From positions 328,500 through 378,411 of the forward strand of contig JANQOB010000002.1 of NCBI GenBank assembly GCA_028279275.1: a stretch of 49,912 nt of DNA, in the 5' to 3' direction. This stretch comes from Gammaproteobacteria bacterium. GTDB lineage: Bacteria; Pseudomonadota; Gammaproteobacteria; UBA4575. Below the pieces are notes generated by a model. That model was not told the DNA's origin. It made no database searches and was given only the letters and a program-made list of their open reading frames with translations. Each line of letters starts with the position of its first letter. The stretch's first letter is position 1. The position numbers and the translations under genes are program-made. Shown here in pieces: positions 43,151 to 49,912 of this stretch.

Positions 43151-43792
43151 CTAATGTGCTATATTCATTGCAATCGATGGCTGATTTGCAAGCGTTATTC
43201 TTTCGATCAGATCATCCAAAGAAGTTTCAGCTATCTCTTTTGTGAATGCTGTACGAAAAGTACGGAGTATACTCATACCTTCAACACGGACATCTACTAT
43301 CTTGGAAGACTCATCTGTAACTCTAAAGACATAGCTTATTTGTAGAGGTCTAATTCCATTACGAGTATCCAATTTTGTATTTACGGTTTGGTAAAGTTTA
43401 TCTTCAGTAGCTTTCTCAGGGATAACCGTGACTTCTGCATTTGCATATTTAACTAAGTGCTTGCCATAAGTTCTAATCAGCATCTGCTTAAATTCGCTAA
43501 CAAAGGCATTTCTTTGTTCATTGCTAGCTGTTTTCCAATGTTTGGCTAGAATATATTTCCCCATTCTTTCTACGTCACAAATGGGAAGGATAATTTCATC
43601 AACAAGCTCGTTTATTTTATTAGGGTTGTTTTGGATTTCTGTAGCATCATTTTTAAGCACAGACAAAACGCTTGAAGATGTTTTTTCAATGATTTGCTGA
43701 GGCGTCCCTTGGCCAGCAACTAAAATAATTGGGATAAGAGCAATAATGATTACAATTGAAAAACTTATTTGAAATTTAATTTTACTAAACAT
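43151..43792 (-). CDS. MlaC-like phospholipid-binding protein
   Basis: A 213-aa periplasmic protein of the MlaC/Ttg2D family, which carries phospholipids between the membranes. A signal peptide (about 1-27) is followed by TPQQIIEKTSSSVLSVLKND, the conserved LPICDVERMGKYILAKHWKTAS (family consensus D-x-x-x-x-x-x-x-G-x-x-W), QRNAFVSEFKQMLIRTYG and a C-terminal DVRVEGMSILRTFRTAFTKEI. No mlaA, B, D, E or F gene is adjacent, whereas mlaC usually sits in the mla operon. ATG at 43792 is used; a GTG four codons upstream is also possible. Confidence 0.85.
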   Translation of the reverse strand: MFSKIKFQISFSIVIIIALIPIILVAGQGTPQQIIEKTSSSVLSVLKNDATEIQNNPNKINELVDEIILPICDVERMGKYILAKHWKTASNEQRNAFVSEFKQMLIRTYGKHLVKYANAEVTVIPEKATEDKLYQTVNTKLDTRNGIRPLQISYVFRVTDESSKIVDVRVEGMSILRTFRTAFTKEIAETSLDDLIERITLANQPSIAMNIAH

Positions 43793-43961
43793 AATTGCCA
43801 ACACTTGAAGTATACGTCGACATTTTTATACACATATACTTGTGTTGAGCAGAGCAAGGGATAAAAGGTGTAATTAAGTAGTTGAGTTGTATAAATTCCT
43901 TGATCAAATGCAGGAAAAAGGAAAATTTTGAGAACTAGATCAAGAAGGGCTATAAGAAAGG

Positions 43962-44255
43962 CTATAAATCAATATTACTAACAATATTTTCCAGTTCTTT
44001 AAGGTTAATTTCAGACTTTCCCATCACAATTAATAACTGCACGAATAGTTGAGCGCCAAAATTGCCACGGTTTATTTTGACCCGAAGATTTTCGGGGGAC
44101 TGAGAGGTGCCAAGCTTTTTTAGATTATTACTTAAATCAGCGTAAGTAATTCCGGATGCGGCCATGTGAGCCTTGATTAGCCGTGAAATGCCTGTCGCCC
44201 ACTTAGGATCATGTACGGAATTAGTTTGTCTAACAGTGGATTGCATAAATAACAT
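43962..44255 (-). CDS. DUF6471 protein, putative regulator
   Basis: A 97-aa protein of the DUF6471 type: WATGISRLIKAHMAASGITYADLSNNLKKLG, then SPENLRVKINRGNFGAQLFVQLLIVMG. The spacing of the ITYADLSNNL and ENLRVKINRG segments resembles the helix-turn-helix of Cro/C1-type regulators, so DNA binding is likely but not proven. A perfect 6-4-6 palindrome lies just upstream of its start codon (44260-44275), suggesting autoregulation. No partner gene is adjacent except the divergent band 7 gene. Confidence 0.7.
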   Translation of the reverse strand: MLFMQSTVRQTNSVHDPKWATGISRLIKAHMAASGITYADLSNNLKKLGTSQSPENLRVKINRGNFGAQLFVQLLIVMGKSEINLKELENIVSNIDL

Positions 44256-44259
44256 ATAA

Positions 44260-44275
44260 GTTACTGAAGTAACTA
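44260..44275. promoter_or_regulatory. palindromic operator candidate
   Basis: AGTTAC-TGAA-GTAACT, a perfect 6-base inverted repeat 4 bases upstream of the DUF6471 start codon. A second half-site with the same flank, ATATAGTTAC, is at 44339-44348, 49 bases before the band 7 start, and matches GTAACTATAT at 44270-44279 in inverse orientation. Both divergent genes could be controlled from these sites. Confidence 0.45.
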
Positions 44276-44396
44276 TATATTAACATTAGTAAAATAATAC
44301 TTCTAGATACCTTGAAAAAAGTGTAAAATAATGTAAATATATAGTTACATACAAAACGATATCATTACAAATACTTTGTTTATTGAGGAGGGCCTG

Positions 44397-45314
44397 ATGT
44401 TAGAGATTTTGCCTATTGCCTTTTTAGTATTGGCAGTACTTACCGTAATAATGGCGGTTAAGCGTGTGCCACAAGGCTTTGAGTGGACCGTTGAACGTTT
44501 TGGCAGATTTAGAAAAACCTTACAACCGGGATTACGTTTTATAGTTCCGTACGTAGACGTTGTGAGTAACAAGGTGAACATGAAAGAAAGAGTGTTAGAT
44601 GTACCTTCTCAAGAGGTAATTACACGTGATAACGCGGTAGTGCGTGTAGATGGTGTAGTCTTTTATCAAGTTCTTGACCCAGTAAAGTCATCTTACAACG
44701 TAAACAATTTACAGCGTGCGACTTTAAATCTCACTATGACAAACATACGTACTGTCTTAGGTTCAATGGATTTAGACGAATCACTATCTAAGCGTGACAA
44801 GATTAATGCTGAACTTTTACAAGTTGTGGATGAAGCCACTTCACCATGGGGTGTTAAAGTGACACGTATTGAAATTAAGGACATAGCGCCGCCACAAGAT
44901 TTGGTCGATGCGATGGCAAGACAAATGAAAGCTGAGCGTGATAAGCGTGCAGAAATTTTAACTTCTGAAGGTGTCAAACAATCAGAGATTCTTCGCGCAG
45001 AAGGTGAGAAGCAAGCTGCAATTCTTGATGCAGATGGCCGTTTAGAAGCCGCTAAACGTGACGCAGCAGCAAGAGAAACATTGGCTAAAGCAGAAGCGAA
45101 TGCAACAGAAATGGTATCACAAGCAATAGCTTCAGGTGATATTCAGGCCGTAAACTATTTTGTTGCCACAAAATATGTCGATGCTTTGAGCACCATTGGT
45201 TCAGCCCAAAACCAGAAAGTAATTATGCTACCTGTGGAAGCTACTAGTTTGATTGGTTCAGTTGGCGGTATAGCTGAAATTGCTAAAACCGCTTTAGCAA
45301 AAAACGAAACATAG
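44397..45314 (+). CDS. SPFH/band 7 membrane protein (QmcA type)
   Basis: A 305-aa stomatin-like protein. One N-terminal membrane segment (about 4-20), then the band 7 domain: VKRVPQGFEWTVERFGRF, MKERVLDVPSQEVITRDN, LNLTMTNIRTVLGSMDLDESLSKRD, and a long helical coiled coil rich in Ala, Glu and Lys (RAEGEKQAAILDADGRLEAAKRD). The start is ATG at 44397, after the strong ribosome-binding site GAGGAGGG; longer ORF starts are rejected. With NfeD downstream, this is the QmcA-YbbK pair, which organises membrane domains. Confidence 0.93.
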   Translation: MLEILPIAFLVLAVLTVIMAVKRVPQGFEWTVERFGRFRKTLQPGLRFIVPYVDVVSNKVNMKERVLDVPSQEVITRDNAVVRVDGVVFYQVLDPVKSSYNVNNLQRATLNLTMTNIRTVLGSMDLDESLSKRDKINAELLQVVDEATSPWGVKVTRIEIKDIAPPQDLVDAMARQMKAERDKRAEILTSEGVKQSEILRAEGEKQAAILDADGRLEAAKRDAAARETLAKAEANATEMVSQAIASGDIQAVNYFVATKYVDALSTIGSAQNQKVIMLPVEATSLIGSVGGIAEIAKTALAKNET

Positions 45315-45347
45315 AGTTTCAGATAAACTATTAACTAAGGAAGTTTC

Positions 45348-45794
45348 ATGAGCGAATTCATAGCAAACATACAATATTGGCAGTGGTGGGTGCTCGCTAT
45401 TATTTTTCTTACCTTAGAGATTTTTGCTCCTGGTGCAGTATTCATTTGGTTTAGTGCATCTGCCGCAATTATGGGTGTGATACTTTTATTAGTACCTGAT
45501 TTAATTTGGCAATGGCAAATTGCAATTTTTGGTGCATTGTCGTTACTTACTATTATTGCTTGGAGGCAGTATCGGAAAAAAGTGCCAGAAAAGACCAGCC
45601 ACCCTACACTCAACAAAAGAGGTGAGGAACTTATTGGCCGCACGTTTACCTTAGATGAAGCGATTGTAAATAATTACGGCAAGATTCGTGTTGATGACAC
45701 CATGTGGAAAATCAAAGGTGAAGATTGCGAGATTGGTCAGAAGATAAAAGTTACCTCGCTAAATGGCACTGTCTTGAATGTAGAACAAGTTTAA
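45348..45794 (+). CDS. NfeD-like membrane protein (YbbK type)
   Basis: A 148-aa protein with two to three N-terminal membrane segments (WVLAIIFLTLEIFAPGAVFIWF, IWQWQIAIFGALSLLTIIAW) and a C-terminal OB-fold domain (LNKRGEELIGRTFTLDEAIVNN, RVDDTMWKIKGEDCEIGQKI, VTSLNGTVLNVE). This is the short NfeD form that pairs with QmcA. It lies 33 bases after the band 7 gene, in one operon, with AAGGAAG upstream. Confidence 0.93.
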   Translation: MSEFIANIQYWQWWVLAIIFLTLEIFAPGAVFIWFSASAAIMGVILLLVPDLIWQWQIAIFGALSLLTIIAWRQYRKKVPEKTSHPTLNKRGEELIGRTFTLDEAIVNNYGKIRVDDTMWKIKGEDCEIGQKIKVTSLNGTVLNVEQV

Positions 45795-45801
45795 CCACCT
45801 A

Positions 45802-45840
45802 TTAGAGTGCATGAATTTGTGATGCACTCTAAATTTTGGT
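45802..45840 (+). terminator. intrinsic terminator after NfeD
   Basis: Perfect 11-base stem TTAGAGTGCAT/ATGCACTCTAA with a 9-base loop (45802-45832), followed by ATTTTGGT. It ends the band 7/NfeD operon 7 bases after the stop codon. Confidence 0.85.
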
Positions 45841-46371
45841 TTTGGAACTATTATTCAAGTATTTTTAATTAGGATTTTTGTGTTCAGATTAATTTTATTT
45901 CACATCAGTCAGTTATTTTTGACACTAGATTGGTTCTAATAAAATTTTCTCAAGCTGGTATTTTCTAAAATTTGTAATGTATTGATATATCATTAGTTTA
46001 AACTCTAATTATTACTGTATTACCGTTCATAGGTAAAATTTACCCTCTCGTCGTGCTCATAAATTAATCGCATTGCTTTCCCTTCAGAATTCGAGCCTGG
46101 AGTTTGGAACAATGAAGTGGCTAGCTTGCCGATGCGATTATCACTTAGGACAGTGATATTTAAATCAAGCAATGCCGCAGCTATCAGATAGCAGGATTTC
46201 TATGAAAAGATTTCTGTTTTAATTTGATAGTTACCCGCCTAGTACGTTTCGTTCTTTCCTTATTCCAAATGCAGTCCAGGAAGTGGCTGTCGATAAGCTC
46301 TCGCTTAATTCATTTACTTAAGCGAAACAAAGTTGATCGATATGAAAGTTTTTAATACGAGAGGTGCGAAA
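45833..46371 (+). promoter_or_regulatory. 539-base leader region with several hairpins
   Basis: No ORF of note. A possible promoter TTGACA (45919-45924)/TAAAAT (45940-45945) has a short 15-base spacer. Structured elements are GGTAAA/TTTACC (46032-46044), a long-range stem GCATTGCT (46070-46077) with AGCAATGC (46168-46175), TATCACT/AGTGATA (46139-46158, inside it), GCTATC/GATAGC (46180-46192) and TCGCTTAA/TTAAGCGA (46301-46325). They lie ahead of the cytochrome-type gene and may form a regulatory leader or a small RNA; no known riboswitch is recognised. Confidence 0.35.
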
Positions 46372-47565
46372 ATGCATTTAAGTAGAAACAAATTAATTAA
46401 CGTATGTAGTGCGTTTATCTTTACATTAGGAATTGTTAGCGCTTCAGTATCATTTGCTGGACCGCGAGAGCAGGCTAAAAGAATGCATGACCGCTTAGCT
46501 GGCGTGCCTCCGACAGAAGCTGTGCTTAGCTCAATGGCAACGATGATTCAAAATGGAGATGCCATAGGTGCTGCCATGCAAGCCATGGATAATCCATCTT
46601 TTATTAATACAACAATTAAAGATTGGGCAACTCCATGGTTTAACCGTGACCAATCTGTCTACCGTGATCTTAATGATTCGACGGCAACTGTAATGGGGTT
46701 TGTGCGAGACGATGTACCTTTCGACCAAATCTTATATGCAGACCGAGTTTATATTGGTTCAGCAGCAGCAACTAATGAGCCTTATTCGGTAAACGACAAT
46801 GAACACTATGAAGATCTTCAAAACGATCGTGTCGATTTTAGCGATCCCGCGATATTAGTTTCTTCAACTCAATCTGCATTAAATCCTCAATTAGGTGCCG
46901 GCCAAACAGCTGGTGTGATGACTACACGGGGTTTTGCAGAAGCTTATTTAATTGCTGGAACTAATAGAGCTGCGGTTCGTTTCGCAACACTTAATTTTAT
47001 GTGCATGGATATGGAAGCCTTTCGTGATAAAGCAGCTTATCCAAATCGTGTACGCCAAGATGTAGATCGTTCACCTGGTGGAGACAGTAAAATTTTTATG
47101 AATGACTGTCTTACTTGTCATGCAGGACTTGATGGTCTTGCTGGTGCATTTGCTTATTACGACTTTGCAGAAATCGTTGAAGATGATGGTGAGCAACTTG
47201 TGTATACCGCGGGTCAAGTTCAGCCTAAGTATTTACGCGATGCAGGTGTGTTTCGTTTGGGATTTGAAACTCAAGACGATTCTTGGGCGAACTACTGGCG
47301 CTCTGGACAAAACAGTTGGGTTGGATGGAACGCTGCCGGTGGCGGTATAGGTAGTGGAGCAAAGTCAATGGGTATGGAGCTTTCACAAACACGTCAATTT
47401 TCTGAATGCCAGGTCACAAAGGCATTTGAAAAAGTTTGTCATCGCAGCCCTAACGGTGCGGCAGATGTGGCTGCAGTACAAAACATTGCAACAATTTTTG
47501 AAGCGAATAACCGCAGCATGAAGCGAGTCTTTGCTGAGACGGCTGCTTATTGCATGGGTCAATAG
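46372..47565 (+). CDS. secreted protein with one heme c site
   Basis: A 397-aa protein exported by a signal peptide (about 1-30, FTLGIVSASVSFAGP). One CXXCH heme c motif is at C246-H250 (DCLTCHAGLDG). The N-terminal part (RMHDRLAGVPPTEAVLSSM, then VMGFVRDDVPFDQILYADR) vaguely recalls the DUF1549/DUF1592 proteins of planctomycete-type cytochromes; this is a weak impression only. ATG at 46372 is chosen because GAGG lies 7 bases upstream and the signal peptide then starts in the right place. The LamG lipoprotein follows after 44 bases and is probably co-transcribed. Confidence 0.7.
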   Translation: MHLSRNKLINVCSAFIFTLGIVSASVSFAGPREQAKRMHDRLAGVPPTEAVLSSMATMIQNGDAIGAAMQAMDNPSFINTTIKDWATPWFNRDQSVYRDLNDSTATVMGFVRDDVPFDQILYADRVYIGSAAATNEPYSVNDNEHYEDLQNDRVDFSDPAILVSSTQSALNPQLGAGQTAGVMTTRGFAEAYLIAGTNRAAVRFATLNFMCMDMEAFRDKAAYPNRVRQDVDRSPGGDSKIFMNDCLTCHAGLDGLAGAFAYYDFAEIVEDDGEQLVYTAGQVQPKYLRDAGVFRLGFETQDDSWANYWRSGQNSWVGWNAAGGGIGSGAKSMGMELSQTRQFSECQVTKAFEKVCHRSPNGAADVAAVQNIATIFEANNRSMKRVFAETAAYCMGQ

Positions 47566-47609
47566 TGGTGTTGCCCAAGATATTAGGTATGCCAATTAGG
47601 AGAAATGTT

Positions 47610-49784
47610 ATGAGTCAGAATAATCATTTATTTGAACGTAGCAGCAACGACACGCAATCAAAGCGTAGTTATGTACTACAAATGATTTGCATAGTCATGC
47701 TGGCGTTAGTCTTAACTGCCTGCGGTGGCGGTGGTGGTGGATCCGATGATTCAGGATCAGCACCAGTAGCGAGCGGTGGAAATAACACGGGTGGCGGAAA
47801 TGGTTCCGGTGGAAGCAACGGAGATATGGGAGATACTAATCCAATTGATCCTGGCAACGGCGGGAATAACAATACTCCACCAAATGAAGAAGCTTTATTT
47901 GCTGCAACACTGCATCCTGTATTAGTTAATCCAGGTTACACATGTGTGCTTTGTCATAATGGAAGCAACATGCAAGCGATTCCATTCGCTGTTGCCGATG
48001 TAGCAAATTCTTATTCAGTTGTTACTGGACAGGCAATTGTTAACTTAGCTGCTACAGCGCAATCAACTGTTTATCAACGTCCTCTTACAAATCACAACTG
48101 TGGTGCAATGTGCCAAACCATTGCAGATGATGTGTTACAAGCAATCAATGCATGGGCTGCGCAATCAGCTAATAATGGTGGAAACAACAATGGTAATATC
48201 GTTGCAAGTGCTACAACTAACTTCTCACAGTTAGTAACAGGTAGTGTGCCACGCGCAGATGCAAACCAAATTACATTGTTTACCTTCTCCGAAGGTGCAG
48301 GTGACACAACTGTAGGTACCAGTAACGTAGGTGCTGATATGACGCTAAACCTTACAGGCACCGAGTGGGATCCTGAAGGCGGTCTTAGAAATGTAAGCGG
48401 AAAGGCACAAGCATCCCTTACCGATAGCCAGAAACTCTTTAACTTACTTTCTGGCGGGAATCAATTCAGTGTAGAAGCCTGGGTGATACCAGAAAATACT
48501 GATCAAACAGGTCCTGCGCGAATTGTTTCGTATTCAATTAATACGGGCCGACGTAATTTCACCTTAGGCCAGCGTGCAGATCAATATGCAGCACGAGTTC
48601 AAACTTTAGAAACTGGTCCGAATGGAAGTAATCCTGAATTAAGAAGTGAAAATGACACAGTAAATACTGAGTTAAATCATATCGTCATGACTTATGACAA
48701 CCTGCAAGGTGGTCGTAAGATTTATTTAAATGGCGTCTTAGCAGCTGAAGAGACCATTCAAGGTGACATGTTAAATTGGCAAGATGATAATTTATTCATC
48801 TTAGGTAATGAGGCTACGAACGACCGTCTTTGGAGAGGTGTCTTCAAGATGGTTGCGATACACAACACTGCCTTAAATGGTGCACAAGTTGCACAAAACT
48901 TTGAAGCAGGTTCTGATAACGCAGTAACTTCATTACGATTTGATGTTGCAAGTGTGCTTGGTGCACCTGGTTACATCGAAATGCAAGCTTACGAGCTAGA
49001 TCCTGATGCATATGTATTTGCACGACCCATACTTGTAACTGATGCTACAGGCGTTCGTGTGAAGAACATGCGGATTGCCGTGAACGATAACGTTCCTGTT
49101 GCAATGCAAGTATTCCGTAGAGTAGACATGATGGTAAATCAATCTGGTCAAGAAATTTCACCTCTTGGCGCGCTTATACCATCTGATCTAGGAATGGCTG
49201 GCGATCAAATCAGTCTTCAATTTGAAATACTAGGTGGACAAACCGGTTCTGCAGAGACAATTGGTCCTGCTGCACCGCCTTTACCACCAGCTGATGTACC
49301 TGAGCCTGACGTAGGTGTACGTACATTCTCACAAGTACACGATACGTTTGCAGCGATTACTGGAATCAGTCAAAACGATCGCGACATACGAGATCGTTAC
49401 AACGATATTCGTGATCAGCTTCCTCCAACTGCAAATGCACTTGGTTTTGGTGGAGCACAACAGATTGCGATTCAACGTTTAGCAACAACGTACTGTGATG
49501 AGGTTGTTGGAAACAATAACAACGCACGTTGCAGAAACTTCTTTAATGACAATAACTGCGCGATAGGCGCTGGCGAGAAAGACGCCATTGCAGGAACAGT
49601 TATTGACAAGACTGCTGGTGTGAACTTAGCGAATCAGCCTGATCGTACCGCTTCCATAGCAGCATTAGTTGGTGTCATGGATGCCAATAATTGTGCAAAT
49701 GGTTGTAACGGTGCGGCAGGACGACAAGTTCTACAGGCAGTATGTGCTGCAGGCTTAGCAAGTAGTGCAGTAACAATTAACTAA
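47610..49784 (+). CDS. LamG-domain lipoprotein with one heme c site
   Basis: A 724-aa surface lipoprotein. The lipobox is LVLTACGGGG (Cys38), followed by a Gly/Ser/Asn-rich linker to about 90. A heme c motif C112-VLC-H116 lies in a small cytochrome-like domain with NHNCGAMC further on. A LamG/concanavalin domain spans about 215-440 (FSVEAWVIPENTDQTGPARI, HIVMTYDNLQGGRKIYLNGV, WRGVFKMVAIHNTALNGAQV). The C-terminal ~150 residues contain RTFSQVHDTFAAITGIS and several cysteines. ATG at 47610 is chosen because AGGAG lies 7 bases upstream. Probably a glycan- or surface-binding electron-transfer or sensing protein; unproven. Confidence 0.78.
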   Translation: MSQNNHLFERSSNDTQSKRSYVLQMICIVMLALVLTACGGGGGGSDDSGSAPVASGGNNTGGGNGSGGSNGDMGDTNPIDPGNGGNNNTPPNEEALFAATLHPVLVNPGYTCVLCHNGSNMQAIPFAVADVANSYSVVTGQAIVNLAATAQSTVYQRPLTNHNCGAMCQTIADDVLQAINAWAAQSANNGGNNNGNIVASATTNFSQLVTGSVPRADANQITLFTFSEGAGDTTVGTSNVGADMTLNLTGTEWDPEGGLRNVSGKAQASLTDSQKLFNLLSGGNQFSVEAWVIPENTDQTGPARIVSYSINTGRRNFTLGQRADQYAARVQTLETGPNGSNPELRSENDTVNTELNHIVMTYDNLQGGRKIYLNGVLAAEETIQGDMLNWQDDNLFILGNEATNDRLWRGVFKMVAIHNTALNGAQVAQNFEAGSDNAVTSLRFDVASVLGAPGYIEMQAYELDPDAYVFARPILVTDATGVRVKNMRIAVNDNVPVAMQVFRRVDMMVNQSGQEISPLGALIPSDLGMAGDQISLQFEILGGQTGSAETIGPAAPPLPPADVPEPDVGVRTFSQVHDTFAAITGISQNDRDIRDRYNDIRDQLPPTANALGFGGAQQIAIQRLATTYCDEVVGNNNNARCRNFFNDNNCAIGAGEKDAIAGTVIDKTAGVNLANQPDRTASIAALVGVMDANNCANGCNGAAGRQVLQAVCAAGLASSAVTIN

Positions 49785-49808
49785 TATAGGCTAGTGAGGT
49801 ATAAAACA

Positions 49809-49912
49809 ATGACGAAATACAGAGAGCAAAGTCGACGCGCAGAAGAGGCACATCGCCGCTTCGAACAGCGTATCGAGGAATCATGCCGACGTACCGGTCA
49901 TGGTAGACCTGT
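49809..49912 (+). CDS. start of an unidentified gene (cut by window edge)
   Basis: The first 34 codons of an ORF beginning MTKYREQSRRAEEAHRRFEQ, then RIEESCRRTGHGRP, highly charged and rich in Arg and Glu. GAGG lies 11 bases upstream, and the gene follows the LamG lipoprotein by 24 bases on the same strand, so it is probably part of the same operon. Too little is visible to name a family. Confidence 0.6.
   Translation, partial: MTKYREQSRRAEEAHRRFEQRIEESCRRTGHGRP

Noticed and set aside
47669..47872. Pro/Leu-rich minus-strand ORF
   Set aside because: Antisense of the Gly/Ser-rich lipoprotein linker; low-complexity artefact.
1..49912. tRNA, rRNA, CRISPR array, insertion sequence or prophage
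   Set aside because: No cloverleaf arms, spaced direct repeats, transposase, integrase or phage structural genes were seen.

Overview
The window looks like a chromosomal segment of an A+T-rich gammaproteobacterium (roughly 40% G+C by eye, not computed). Three things support this: the gene order fabF-pabC-mltG-tmk-holB-pilZ, a fadI-fadJ beta-oxidation pair, and envelope genes of gammaproteobacterial type (alanine-zipper OprI/Lpp-like lipoprotein, L,D-transpeptidase, MlaC, QmcA/NfeD, cyclopropane synthase). I cannot assign a genus. I see no tRNA, rRNA, CRISPR array, transposase or phage gene.

Layout. 1-4426: end of fabF, then pabC, mltG, tmk, holB and pilZ. 4506-10099: sucA-sucB-lpdA, a complete 2-oxoglutarate dehydrogenase complex. 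10144-11619: a YtoQ-like protein and a DUF389 membrane protein. 11622-16085 (minus strand): four genes for a retropepsin-like protein, an inactive-transglutaminase/7TM protein, a RimK-like ATP-grasp ligase and a secreted aspartoacylase-like protein. 16306-18364: DoxX, a lipoprotein with a possible Cys-His-Asp triad, an RRM protein behind a long leader, and a small glycine-rich protein. 18614-21946 (minus): fadI-fadJ. 22210-27258: bioA followed by an accessory stretch (ABM monooxygenase, SnoaL-like, a signal-less PhnD-like binding protein, a MetE-like methyltransferase) and an elaborate nested inverted repeat. 27384-31513: envelope genes (DUF4398/OmpA, L,D-transpeptidase, OprI-like lipoprotein), then PilZ and FHA signalling proteins. 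31808-40509: cfa, dodecin, pta-ackA, an M48 protease, a 12-fold repeat protein with a peptidoglycan-binding end, PPK2 and HIT. 40611-45794: small membrane and envelope proteins, solo MlaC, a DUF6471 putative regulator, and band 7/NfeD. 46372-end: secreted and lipid-anchored proteins with single CXXCH heme sites, one carrying a LamG domain.

Most genes are housekeeping (fatty acid and folate synthesis, replication, TCA cycle, acetate metabolism). The recurring theme of the rest is the cell envelope: peptidoglycan cleavage (MltG), crosslinking or lipoprotein attachment (L,D-transpeptidase with a Lys-ending lipoprotein), peptidoglycan binding, and lipid transport and modification. The least explained parts are the ligase/retropepsin cassette, the PhnD-like/MetE-like stretch with its four-stem repeat, the 12-fold (I/V)PA-x-Y repeat protein, and the heme/LamG cluster at the right edge.
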